From the NCBI GenBank assembly GCA_030745755.1, contig JASLOA010000004.1, positions 92,970-156,969 of the forward strand: 64,000 nucleotides of DNA, given 5' to 3'. Shown here in pieces: positions 18,047-27,633 of this stretch; positions within the stretch are counted from its first letter, which is position 1; each line of letters begins with the position of its first letter. The notes below the pieces were generated by a model. It was given only the letters and a program-made list of their open reading frames with translations, was not told the DNA's origin and searched no databases. A program made the position numbers and the translations under genes. Origin of the DNA: Kiritimatiellia bacterium. Its GTDB lineage: Bacteria > Verrucomicrobiota > Kiritimatiellia > UBA8416 > JABMPJ01.

Positions 18047-20401
18047 ATGCGTCAAATGATGCTGCTGTTGGCTGGCCTTGTGGTTTGTGCGGGTGTGCAT
18101 GCCGCTGATACGGCTGTTGAGCTTGTGGCGCAGTCGTTTCCTTTGGAGCGTGTGCGTTTGCTGGACGGTCCGTTCAAGAAGGCGATGGAGAAGAACCAGG
18201 AGGTCCTACTGAAGTTCGATGTCGATCGTATGCTCTGGCCGTACCATGAGCATGCTGGCATGCCTACGAAGGGAGAGCGATACGGTGGCTGGGCCAAAAA
18301 GGACTGCGTCGGCCAGATATCAGGGCATTACCTGTCTGCACTCTCGCTGATGTATGCCGCCAGCGGCAAAGAGGAATTCAAGAAACGTGCTGACTACATG
18401 GTCAGTGAGCTGGCCAGGATCCAGAAGAAACATGGAAATGGCTATACCGGGCCGGTTAGACCCGAGGTGTGGGATAACACGTTTGACGGATCGATCGAAG
18501 TCCACAAGTGGGGATTGGGGACGGGCTACGTGCCATGGTATGTCATGCACAAGACCTTTGCGGGACTGATCGACGCCTACCAGCTCACGGGCAACAAGCA
18601 GGCCTTGAGCGTGGTGTGCGCGCTCACCGACTGGGCAAAGAAGGGCACGGACACGCTTACAGAGGAGCAATTCCAGAAGTCGTTGCAGTGCGAGCATGGC
18701 GGCATGGCAGAGACCATTGCCAACCTTTACGTCGTCACGGGCAACCAGGACTACCTGGCCTTGGCGAAGCGGTTTGAACACGCGCAGATTACTGAACCGC
18801 TGGCGGCGCAGCGCGACGAACTGACGGGCAAACACGTCAATACGCAGTTGCCCAAGATACTCGGCAGTGCGCGGATCTATGAATCCACCAGCGACGAGCG
18901 GCATTCAACGATTGCCAAGTACTTCTGGGACAGGGTCATCAACGAAAGGTCATTTGCGAACGGTGGATTGGAATTGCGTGAGCACTTTTTTGCGGCAGGT
19001 GAGGAGTCCAGGCATCTGGCCTGGAACACCTGCGAGACCTGCTGCGTCTACAACATGCTCAAACTCTCCGGGCATCTGTTCAGATGGACGTCCGATGTGC
19101 GCTACATGGACTACTACGAGCGCGGCCTCTACAACCAGATCCTCGGTTCCCAGGACCCGGAGAGCGGCGGGTTCACCTACTTCTATTCGCTCAAGCCGGG
19201 CCATTTCAAGATCTACAGTACCCCGTTCGATTCCATGTGGTGCTGTGTCGGGACCGGCATGGAGAACCATTCACAATACGGCAACACGATCTACGCTCAC
19301 AAAGAGAGCACACTGTGGGTCAACCTGTTTATCCCTTCGACCTTGGACTGGAAAGAACAGGGCGTCCAGATTCGGCAGGAGACGACGTTTCCGGATGCTG
19401 ACACCATCAACCTCTCGATTTCGACCAAGCGGAAGAAGACATTCGACCTCAAGATTCGTGTGCCCTATTGGGCGACGAAGGGGGCATCGGTTTGGGTCAA
19501 TGGCAAGCAGGAGACGGTTGAAGCGAAGCCGGAAAGCTACCTGACGCTGTCCCGTGAATGGACAGATGGCGACACCGTGAAGGTGCAGCTGCCGATGAGT
19601 CTGCATCTGCATCGTGCGCGGGACAATCAGGACATGGTTGTGATCATGTACGGACCGTTGACCTTGGCGGGAGAGCTGGGCAAGGAAGGCGTGCCGGCCA
19701 CGTTCGTGCAGGGCAGCCAGGCGGCGCATTCGCGCGACATGGATCCTCCTGTTCCCGTGTTGCTGATTGGCGACAAGGATCCGGGGACCTGCATCAAGCG
19801 TGTGGCGGGTGATGTCCTGCGGTTCAAGACCGTTGGCATCGGAAGTCCCCGTGATGTGACATTGATCCCGCTGCACGCGATGCATCATCAGCGCTATACC
19901 GTCTACTGGGATACCAAGAAGGGCGCCGCGGGGGTTGCGCTCGAGCCGGCGGCAAACGTCAAAGCAGAAGATCTCGCACCCGGCCTTGACTACAAGGTTT
20001 ATGAGGGGGCATGGCGCGAGTTGCCTGATTTCAGCACCCTCGAGGTGAAGCAGAGCGGCACGACTGAGGACATCGATGTTTCAAAGCGGACGCGGCGTGA
20101 CAATTTCGGGATCGTTTTCTCCGGCTACCTGAAGATCGAGAACGACAGTGAGTGCTATCTTGCCGCGACCTCGGACGACGGCAGTGCAATATCGTTGGCC
20201 GGAGAGCAGGTTGTCCTCAACGACGGGATACATGCGATGATGAGTGTGGCCAGCGGGCCACTGGCGCTCAAGGCGGGGTTCTATCCGTTGGAGGTCAAGT
20301 TCTTCGAGGCCGGTGGTGGTGAGGGACTCGACGTGACGATCTATGACGGCAAAGGCGGATGGAAGCGTGTTCCTCGGACCATGCTGTTTCGCAAGAAGTA
20401 G
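18047..20401 (+). CDS. GH127-like beta-L-arabinofuranosidase (DUF1680-like) with C-terminal PA14-like domain
   Basis: Signal peptide; VRLLDGPFKKAMEKNQEVLLKFDVDRML, CETCCVYNMLKLSGHLFRW, MWCCVGTGMENHSQYGNTIY; C-term YLAATSDDGSAISLAGEQVVLNDGIH. Confidence 0.9.
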   Translation: MRQMMLLLAGLVVCAGVHAADTAVELVAQSFPLERVRLLDGPFKKAMEKNQEVLLKFDVDRMLWPYHEHAGMPTKGERYGGWAKKDCVGQISGHYLSALSLMYAASGKEEFKKRADYMVSELARIQKKHGNGYTGPVRPEVWDNTFDGSIEVHKWGLGTGYVPWYVMHKTFAGLIDAYQLTGNKQALSVVCALTDWAKKGTDTLTEEQFQKSLQCEHGGMAETIANLYVVTGNQDYLALAKRFEHAQITEPLAAQRDELTGKHVNTQLPKILGSARIYESTSDERHSTIAKYFWDRVINERSFANGGLELREHFFAAGEESRHLAWNTCETCCVYNMLKLSGHLFRWTSDVRYMDYYERGLYNQILGSQDPESGGFTYFYSLKPGHFKIYSTPFDSMWCCVGTGMENHSQYGNTIYAHKESTLWVNLFIPSTLDWKEQGVQIRQETTFPDADTINLSISTKRKKTFDLKIRVPYWATKGASVWVNGKQETVEAKPESYLTLSREWTDGDTVKVQLPMSLHLHRARDNQDMVVIMYGPLTLAGELGKEGVPATFVQGSQAAHSRDMDPPVPVLLIGDKDPGTCIKRVAGDVLRFKTVGIGSPRDVTLIPLHAMHHQRYTVYWDTKKGAAGVALEPAANVKAEDLAPGLDYKVYEGAWRELPDFSTLEVKQSGTTEDIDVSKRTRRDNFGIVFSGYLKIENDSECYLAATSDDGSAISLAGEQVVLNDGIHAMMSVASGPLALKAGFYPLEVKFFEAGGGEGLDVTIYDGKGGWKRVPRTMLFRKK

Positions 20402-20436
20402 GTAGTGAGCAAGGGGCGTGAAAGAGGGGGATCGGT

Positions 20437-20491
20437 GAACAAGGCGTACGACTATGTGCGTACAGCCGACGAGATCAAGGCGGCGAAGTAG
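20437..20491 (+). pseudogene. Second orphan LamG gene-tail remnant (NKAYDYVRTADEIKAAK*)
   Basis: AAGGCGTACGACTATGTGCGTACAGCCGACGAGATCAAGGCGGCGAAGTAG matches the tail in 16650-16700 and 17720-17773. Confidence 0.75.
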
Positions 20492-20503
20492 AAGTCTGCC
20501 GAT

Positions 20504-20603
20504 GGAGCGCGCCGGGCTCCGCCGCGAGAAGACGCCGTCGAGGCCGACGGCGCTCCAAGGGGATGCGGTTTGGAGCGCGGCGGGCCTCCGCCGCGAGAAG
20601 TCG
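20504..20603. repeat. Two tandem-spaced REP-like GC-rich repeats (GGAGCGCGSCGGGCYTCCGCCGCGAGAAG)
   Basis: Copies at 20504-20531 and 20572-20600; internal hairpin GCCGTCG-AGGC-CGACGGC and flanking GGAGCGC/GCGCTCC. Confidence 0.7.
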
Positions 20604-20634
20604 TCGTCAACCGAAATGGACAGGAGAACGATCA

Positions 20635-21467
20635 TGAAGAGGCATAGCATATGCAGCATGCTGACAGCGGGGTTGATGGCGGGGACGTGTTTCGGGCTCG
20701 AAAAGGAGACCTCACTGGTCACAGGCAAGCACATCGGGAACCTGGCGGTTGCGGGTAAAGCAAAAGCTCAGAACTACAAACCATCGACTATTGCTGAAAT
20801 CCCTGAAAAGAAGAAACTTAAGAACATAAAGAGTCATTTTGCGCATTTATGGAAGGCTGATAAAACTACTTCCAAGGTGGCGATTAAGTCAGGTCCAATG
20901 CGCAATGTTGAATTGGAATGGAACGAACTGGGGACTCAGTGGATCGTTGAATCTGGAGAATACGAAATTAAATTGAGCATCGAAAATGGTGCGGATATGT
21001 CAATAGAAGACTTCATGAATGTTATAAGATGTATGCCTAAGCCAGCACTCTGGGGACTTTCAGAAGGCAAACATCATGGCGTTCAAATTCGTGACAAACT
21101 AGGTGGCGGATCAGCGGGTTGTGCTGGTGCTGGTGGTGTGTTTCTAGCCCAAGGAAGATGGCAATCTTTAGCAGCATATCTCCTTCATGAAGCTAGCCAT
21201 ATATTGTTTATTGTTGCGGATAAACTTACCAACACGAAACTTATGGATCAATGGGTTGAGGCGATGGCAGCTGATGACATCTCCGTCTCAGTGTATGCAG
21301 ATGGAAGATGGGATGAAGATGTTGCTGATTTTGGAAGAGTCTATTTCATTAGTCTAATGGCAGGTTCAAAAAAGCATTATGGAGATCGAACTGCCCTGGA
21401 AGAACTCGAGAGATTATCCCCTCAGCGTTTTGCTGCGTTTAAAGCCATTATTCAGGAACCGAAGTAG
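20635..21467 (+). CDS. Secreted HEAxH metallopeptidase-like protein with a borrowed signal peptide region
   Basis: N-term MKRHSICSMLTAGLMAGTCFGLEKETSLVTGKHIGNLAVAGK duplicates that of the gene at 21585; C-part contains LLHEASHIL (21186-21200 core) and DEDVADFGRVY; body is visibly more AT-rich than flanks. Confidence 0.75.
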
Positions 21468-21584
21468 TTTACGACAAAGTTCACGATGTAGTAACACCTG
21501 ATTTGTCCTCACCGAGCGTCCGTGAACCATTCAAAGTAGCGAAAATCCAGGCAGTGGGCCTGAAAAGGAATATGGAGAACGATC

Positions 21585-24500
21585 ATGAATAGACAGTTCA
21601 TATGCAGCATACTGACAGCGGGGTTGATGGCGGGTACCGCTCTTGGACTCGAAAAGGAGACCTCACTGGTCACAGGCAAGAACATCGGGAACCTGGCGGT
21701 GGCGGGCAAGCTCCTGATCGACGTGCACTCCGAGTTCATGATGAACCGGACGTTCGAGAAGGACACCGTTCTCCACTGGTACAACATGGGCCTCTCCGGC
21801 GGTGGGAAGCACAGCCTCGAAGCGGGTGGCAGCTTCGGTGATTTCGGGTTGCACGTGCCGCACACGGAGCGAGACAAGGTGTATCCGCACGCTGTGAAGA
21901 TTGGCGATGTGCCGGCGGCAAAGTTCGACGGCAACGATATCATGAAGGGCAACTTCGTTATTGAGGCGCCGGCCATGGGCGATGAAGACATGGCGATCGA
22001 GGTATGGGTGCAGGACCAGGATCCGAAGCAGGGCGAAGTGATCTTCGGCTGGCAGTCGGCCGACGGCAAGAAGACCTCCGGTGCGCTGACCTATCCTAAG
22101 CAGTTCAAGGGCTCCGGAAAGATCCAGCTCATTACAGTCAACTGCACTGCCGACAGCGAGACCTGGTATGTCAATGGGAAGAAGGTCTCAAGCGGCGAAC
22201 GCAACATGCGCATTGCTGAGGGTCACAAGACGGTGCTCGGCGGTGCTTCGGCGTCCAATCCGTCCTTCAACGGCAGTCTCGTGGCATTCCGTCTGCACAC
22301 AGAAGCCATGACGGAAGAGGAGATCGCGCACAACGCCAAAGGCGGCGTGATGCTGGGCGCGGATCTGCATGACTGGTGGCGGATGGAAGGCGACGCGGAA
22401 TGGCGCGTCGACCGGTCGAAGCATTTCAAGAACGCCATCTCGCGCAAGGGGCGACTGGCCGACATGGACGAGCGGCAGCTCAAGGAATTTGAGGAACGCT
22501 TGCCCGGCATGTTCGAAATGGCGGAGAAGCTGTATCACCTCTACTCCGAACGCATGGCGCTGCGGTCATCCGTTGTCAGCGCCAAACGTGAGTATCGTGG
22601 TGATGGCATCAAGTACACGACCCCGAACCAGCCATCCAACGGAAGCTGGATGGGTTGGAGCGGCGATCTTGGGTTTGGCTGGTCCTGCACAGGAGCGGGC
22701 CACATCAATCCGCATGAACTTGTCCACGGGTGGCAGGCGCAGAGCGGCGGTGCTATGCAGGGGAACTATTGGGAAGCACACGCGAACTTCCCGCAGACCT
22801 ATGCAGGGGTCTATCAGACGATTCCGGGCAGCTGCGTGAGCAGAGTGTGCATGTTCTTCCCTGCGAACGGCCGGGATTACTACCATGATCGCCTCATGTT
22901 CGAGCACCTGGCGCAGTCCCCTGAGTATGGCCCTATGTTCATCTCGAAATTCTGGTATGACGGTGGTACAGGCAACGAAGAGGACGAGAACTACCCGTGG
23001 TTGACGTTCCCGCTGATTGACCCCGATCCCTCGACCGACCTCGGCTACGAGTGGACGCGCATGGTTCAGAAGTGCATCACCTGGGACTACGAGATCTACG
23101 GCGACAAGCCCGGTGACCACTACAAGAGTGAAGGTGCGTGGACCAAGCCCGACATGACGCGCTACGCGCAGGTGCTGCTTGAGAAGATCCCGTACGACAA
23201 GGATTGGTGGCGTGCGCCGAAGGAGATGACCCCGCAGCAGCTCGGATACAACGTCTGCCCCATGAAGATTGATGGCGGCACGGCGACGGCGTTGCTGGAC
23301 GGCTATATCAGCGAGAAACGCGGCGGCGATTGGCGCGCGGCATTTGTGGGCGTGAAGCCGAACGGCGACCCCGTTTACGGGGATGTCGTCAAGACGGGCG
23401 GTAAGGCCACGCTGAAGACCGCGGGCCTCGATAAGCTCTACCTCATCGTGTGCGCGGTACCCACCAGGATCATGGCTATCAACATGACCGGCGACTTTCG
23501 TTCGTTCGAGCAGGAGAAGTTCCCGTACAAGCTCAAGCTCGCGGGCTGCGCTCCGCTTGACGTGCTGGCACACAAACGACCCACGTCGGGCGGCAAGGCT
23601 AACGCCAATGGCGGCGGGTTCGTGGCGAATGGCGCGCAGGTGGAGGCGTCCGCCTATGTGGGCCCCAATGCGCAGGTGTTGGGCAACTCGAAGGTGCTGG
23701 GCAATGCGCGGGTCGAAGGCTATGCCGTTGTAAACGACTCGACCGTGCGGGACCACGCGATCGTCAGCGGCCATGCGCTGGTCGAGGGCAACTCACTCGT
23801 GCAGGACCACGCGAAGGTTCGCGACTGGGGCAGGGCAATAGAGGGTGCGACGATCAAGGACTACGGCAAGGTGATCGAGCACGGCACGCAGGCCAAGAAG
23901 GTGCTTGCGGGCTATTCCACGATCAAGGGCGTCGCACATTCCTTCGGTAATGTGAGCGGCAATTCGATGGTGGATGGTTCCTATGCCAAAGGCAACGAGG
24001 TGGACAAGGGCAGGTGGTTCACCTGGAGCTGGGGCAAGGGCAAGAATGCCGGCGAAGTCGACGAGGAGTTCGGTGGCATCTATATGCGCATGAACTTCGA
24101 TACCCCGCATGAATGGATGGCGCCGGACGATTTCGGCGCGACGTGGGGTTACCTGGTAGGGAATCCCAGATTCGACGAGGATCCGGCGAGTGTGAAGTTT
24201 GAGGAGACGTCCGACGTGCTGGAAGACGCACCTAACTTCATACTGCCGCGCGACCCGAAGGAGAAGAATCCGAACCATGCACACCGCTGGGACAACTACG
24301 GCTCGCTGATGAGTGGCTACCTGCATCCTCCCGTCACCGGCGACTACACGTTCTGGGTGTATGCGGACGACAACGGTGTCGTTTCGTTGAGCACAGATGC
24401 CGATCCGGAGAACCGCGTAAGGATCTGCTCGTCCGGCGTGTCGGGCATGAACAACTACGAGAAGTTCCCGAGCCAGAAATCGAAGACGGTCCGATTGGAG

Positions 24501-26012
24501 AAGGGCAAAGCCTACTACATCGAGTGCCTGTTCAAGGCGGCAGGTGGCGGCGATTACATGGGCGTGGCCTGGGAGTACGCCGGCCAGGAACGTGCGATCA
24601 TTGACGGCAAATACCTATCGAAGACTGCAGATGGGCCGGTTGGCACGATGACCGCTCGGCACTGGCACAATATTGGCGGCGGAAAGGTTGATCAACTCAA
24701 GAGGGATCCGCGGTTCGCGCGTGGTCCTAAGCGTACGTCGAACGGCGTTCTCACGCTCAATGGTAAGGACCAGTTCGTTGAGCTGCAGAGCGATGTGGCG
24801 GACATGAGCGACCTCTCGATGGTCGCGGCGGTCACCTGGCAGGGCAAGGGCGATGCGGCGATCGCAGAGTTCTCCAACGGCAAGGGTGATCGCCTCTACT
24901 TCGGCACCAAGCGCGGCAAGGTCGTGTTCTCGATCAGCATGGGCGACGAAACGCAGTCGCTCAAGGGCCCGGCGCTGAAGAAGGGCGTTCCGACGGAGAT
25001 CATGGTGGTCCTGTCGTCGGACACAGGCAAGATGTACATCAATGATAAGGAAGTCGACAGCAACAAGAAGATGACACTGAATCCGGACGATGTGAATGCG
25101 ACGGAGTGCTACCTGGGCCGCGGGCGAGACGGAAACTACTTCGAGGGTGCGATCGACACGTTCGATGTCTACTCGGTGTCGCTCAAGGACGAAATTCCGC
25201 CAACGCCGAACCCGGCGAAGCTGACATCGGCGCCACTGTTCGTGAATCCGAAGACGGTTGTGATGCAGGCGGAAGTTGGCGCGGACCCGCTGGGCGGCGT
25301 TGAGTATTACTTCGCGGAGACCAGTGGCAATCCGGGCGGCGACGACAGTGGCTGGATCAAGGAAGCCACATACGCGGATACCGGGCTCGAGCCGGGCAAG
25401 GAATACGTCTACACGGTCAAGATGCGCGATTCGTCCGGGAACGTTGGCAAAGCGTCTGTACCGGCGAAGACCAAGTGGACGGGCGGCGAGGCGTTCAAGA
25501 GCGAGGATGGTAAGACGATCGTGATAGAAGCCGAGAGCTACACGCGCAGGGTTGCGGGTGTGGGCGCGGGCCGTGGTGTCGAGTGGAAGCTGCAGGACAA
25601 GCCGGGCTGTTCGGGTAAGGGGCTGATGGCCTGCTTGCCGGACAAGGGTACGCAGGTGGGTACCGGTTATGAGAGCCAGTGTCCGCGGTTGGACTACCTG
25701 GTCGATTTCCCGGCGAAGGGCAAGTACACGGTCTGGATGCGCTCGTGGGGCGCGAATCCTGGCAGTGATTCGATCTTTTTCGGGATGGATCTCAAGGGCT
25801 CGGACAAGAGCCTGTTCCATATTGGCAACGGCAAGCTGCAGTGGCAGAAGCATCATCACGATCACGCGTTTGATGTGAAGGAGCCGGGCATGCATACCAT
25901 CCACGTATGGATGCGTGAGGATGGCAGCGCGTTCGATAAACTGGTCATCACGCTCGACCGCGGAATGAAAGCGCCGAGTGGTGATGGTCCGGCGGAGAGC
26001 CTAAAGGAATAG
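21585..26012 (+). CDS. Large secreted protein: LamG, HELVHGW zincin-like domain (Svx/DUF6055-like), beta-helix repeats, PA14, Fn3-like module, carbohydrate-binding-like C-terminus
   Basis: GHINPHELVHGWQAQSGG (HExxH core 22713-22727); repeated NAQVLGNSKVLGNARVEGYAVVNDSTVRDHAIVSGHALVEGNSLV; PA14 YGSLMSGYLHPPVTGDYTFWVYADDNGVVSLS; Fn3-like GLEPGKEYVYTVKMRDSSGN. Confidence 0.85.
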   Translation: MNRQFICSILTAGLMAGTALGLEKETSLVTGKNIGNLAVAGKLLIDVHSEFMMNRTFEKDTVLHWYNMGLSGGGKHSLEAGGSFGDFGLHVPHTERDKVYPHAVKIGDVPAAKFDGNDIMKGNFVIEAPAMGDEDMAIEVWVQDQDPKQGEVIFGWQSADGKKTSGALTYPKQFKGSGKIQLITVNCTADSETWYVNGKKVSSGERNMRIAEGHKTVLGGASASNPSFNGSLVAFRLHTEAMTEEEIAHNAKGGVMLGADLHDWWRMEGDAEWRVDRSKHFKNAISRKGRLADMDERQLKEFEERLPGMFEMAEKLYHLYSERMALRSSVVSAKREYRGDGIKYTTPNQPSNGSWMGWSGDLGFGWSCTGAGHINPHELVHGWQAQSGGAMQGNYWEAHANFPQTYAGVYQTIPGSCVSRVCMFFPANGRDYYHDRLMFEHLAQSPEYGPMFISKFWYDGGTGNEEDENYPWLTFPLIDPDPSTDLGYEWTRMVQKCITWDYEIYGDKPGDHYKSEGAWTKPDMTRYAQVLLEKIPYDKDWWRAPKEMTPQQLGYNVCPMKIDGGTATALLDGYISEKRGGDWRAAFVGVKPNGDPVYGDVVKTGGKATLKTAGLDKLYLIVCAVPTRIMAINMTGDFRSFEQEKFPYKLKLAGCAPLDVLAHKRPTSGGKANANGGGFVANGAQVEASAYVGPNAQVLGNSKVLGNARVEGYAVVNDSTVRDHAIVSGHALVEGNSLVQDHAKVRDWGRAIEGATIKDYGKVIEHGTQAKKVLAGYSTIKGVAHSFGNVSGNSMVDGSYAKGNEVDKGRWFTWSWGKGKNAGEVDEEFGGIYMRMNFDTPHEWMAPDDFGATWGYLVGNPRFDEDPASVKFEETSDVLEDAPNFILPRDPKEKNPNHAHRWDNYGSLMSGYLHPPVTGDYTFWVYADDNGVVSLSTDADPENRVRICSSGVSGMNNYEKFPSQKSKTVRLEKGKAYYIECLFKAAGGGDYMGVAWEYAGQERAIIDGKYLSKTADGPVGTMTARHWHNIGGGKVDQLKRDPRFARGPKRTSNGVLTLNGKDQFVELQSDVADMSDLSMVAAVTWQGKGDAAIAEFSNGKGDRLYFGTKRGKVVFSISMGDETQSLKGPALKKGVPTEIMVVLSSDTGKMYINDKEVDSNKKMTLNPDDVNATECYLGRGRDGNYFEGAIDTFDVYSVSLKDEIPPTPNPAKLTSAPLFVNPKTVVMQAEVGADPLGGVEYYFAETSGNPGGDDSGWIKEATYADTGLEPGKEYVYTVKMRDSSGNVGKASVPAKTKWTGGEAFKSEDGKTIVIEAESYTRRVAGVGAGRGVEWKLQDKPGCSGKGLMACLPDKGTQVGTGYESQCPRLDYLVDFPAKGKYTVWMRSWGANPGSDSIFFGMDLKGSDKSLFHIGNGKLQWQKHHHDHAFDVKEPGMHTIHVWMREDGSAFDKLVITLDRGMKAPSGDGPAESLKE

Positions 26013-26046
26013 TAGATTGAAGACCAAGGATAGGAAGGACGTCGCG

Positions 26047-27468
26047 ATGTCACAGTATGAACCAACCTGGAACTCTCTGAGTCAGTACAGCATGCCCGCC
26101 TGGCTGCGAGACGCCAAGTTCGGGATTTACACCCATTGGGGGCCTTACACCGTTCCGGCCTACGGAGAGAACGGCACCTGGTACGGTAACAGGATGTATG
26201 ACAAGACGCGGCCGCACTACCGCCACCACGTCAAGACCTACGGCGACCCCAAGGCATTCGGCTACAAGGACCTGATCCCTCAGCTTACGGCGGAGAAATT
26301 TGATGCCGAAGAGTGGGCTCAGCTTTTCAAGGATTCGGGCGCCAGGTTCGCCGGGCCCGTCGCTATCCATCATGACAACTTCGCCATGTGGGACAGCAAG
26401 GTAAACCCCTGGAATTCGATGGCTATGGGACCCAAACGTGATGTTACCGGTGAGCTGGAGAAGGCCATAAAGGGGCAGGGGATGAAGTTCATCACCACCT
26501 TCCACCACGCCTACAACTGGTGGTTCTTCAATAAGAGCGAGGAATTTGACACACTCGACCCCGCTGCAGAAGGACTCTACAGTCGCCGCAAGAAAGAGGC
26601 GGATCTGCCGGATGAGAAGTACCTGAAGGACTGGTACGACCAAGTCATTGAGGTGATTGATGCCTACGATCCCGACATGCTGTGGTTTGATTTTGGACTT
26701 GGCAAGATCCCGGAGCGTTACCGCAAGCATTTCCTCGCCTACTACTACAATCGGGCTGAGGAAGCAGGCAAGGACGTGACCGTTGCCTATAAGGCGATGG
26801 ATGAGAGCTTCCACCTTTCGCCCCTTACGGGGCTCTTTGACCTCGAGGTGGGGAAGATGAACGATCTCACGCCCTACACCTGGCTCTCCGACACCTGCGT
26901 GGACGCAGGCCCATGGGGTTGCTGGAGTCATGTCCGGGGGATCGGTTACAAGTCGTCCGAGCGTCTGATTCACAACCTGATCGACCGGGTCAGCAAGAAC
27001 GGATACCTGTTGCTCAACGTCGGTCCCCGGGCCGATGGTACCATTCCGCAGCCTGCCCAGGACTGTTTGCGTGAAATGGGGCAGTGGTTGGCCATCAACG
27101 GCGAGGCCATCTACGGCACCGTCCCCTGGCTGGTCTACGGTGAAGGCCCGACCAAGTCCGAGGGCGGCAGTCACTTCAATGAGAACAATGAGGCCCGCTT
27201 CACCAGCCAGGACATCCGTTACACCTGTAAAGGGGACGCGCTGTATATCACCGCGCTGGGGCGCCCGGCTGAACTGCTCACCTGTCCCCGTCTGGCCGCG
27301 TGCAACCAGCTCCATCCGGACGACATCCTGAAGATTGAAATGCTCGGGGGCGAGGGGGTTGCACTGAAATACGTGCTCAACGAAGACGGACTCAGCATCG
27401 AGGTGCCCGAGGCCGTACCGTCTTCGGTCGCCGTCTCCTTCAAGCTCACCATGCGCAATGAGATCTAA
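26047..27468 (+). CDS. Alpha-L-fucosidase, GH29-like
   Basis: PAWLRDAKFGIYTHWGPYTVPAYGENGTWYG, FAGPVAIHHDNFAMWDSKVNPWNSMAMGPKRD, MLWFDFGLGKIPERY, LLLNVGPRADGTIP. Confidence 0.92.
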   Translation: MSQYEPTWNSLSQYSMPAWLRDAKFGIYTHWGPYTVPAYGENGTWYGNRMYDKTRPHYRHHVKTYGDPKAFGYKDLIPQLTAEKFDAEEWAQLFKDSGARFAGPVAIHHDNFAMWDSKVNPWNSMAMGPKRDVTGELEKAIKGQGMKFITTFHHAYNWWFFNKSEEFDTLDPAAEGLYSRRKKEADLPDEKYLKDWYDQVIEVIDAYDPDMLWFDFGLGKIPERYRKHFLAYYYNRAEEAGKDVTVAYKAMDESFHLSPLTGLFDLEVGKMNDLTPYTWLSDTCVDAGPWGCWSHVRGIGYKSSERLIHNLIDRVSKNGYLLLNVGPRADGTIPQPAQDCLREMGQWLAINGEAIYGTVPWLVYGEGPTKSEGGSHFNENNEARFTSQDIRYTCKGDALYITALGRPAELLTCPRLAACNQLHPDDILKIEMLGGEGVALKYVLNEDGLSIEVPEAVPSSVAVSFKLTMRNEI

Positions 27469-27517
27469 GGATCTGTCGGACTTTGTTTCGATCAGAATGA
27501 GAAGTGTCTCTCTCGAG

Positions 27518-27537
27518 CGTGCCGTGATAACGGCACG
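27518..27537. terminator. Hairpin between convergent genes (CGTGCCGT-GATA-ACGGCACG)
   Basis: 8-bp perfect stem with 4-nt loop, plus flanking CTCTCT/AGAGAG pairing; no clear U-tract. Confidence 0.45.
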
Positions 27538-27633
27538 CAGAGAGCCCCGCGGAAAGGCCATATGCCAACACATCCGCACTACACACTCGTGATTTGTAGC
27601 CTTGCGATGCTGGGCTCGACGCTGACGAACGGG

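Noticed and set aside
22566-23774. 402-aa minus-strand ORF
   Set aside because: Antisense of the 21585 gene with no recognisable motif.
24615-25904. 429-aa minus-strand ORF
   Set aside because: Antisense of the 21585 gene; composition and absence of motifs indicate a shadow ORF.
26050-27579. 509-aa minus-strand ORF
   Set aside because: Antisense of the GH29 gene, which has unambiguous catalytic motifs.
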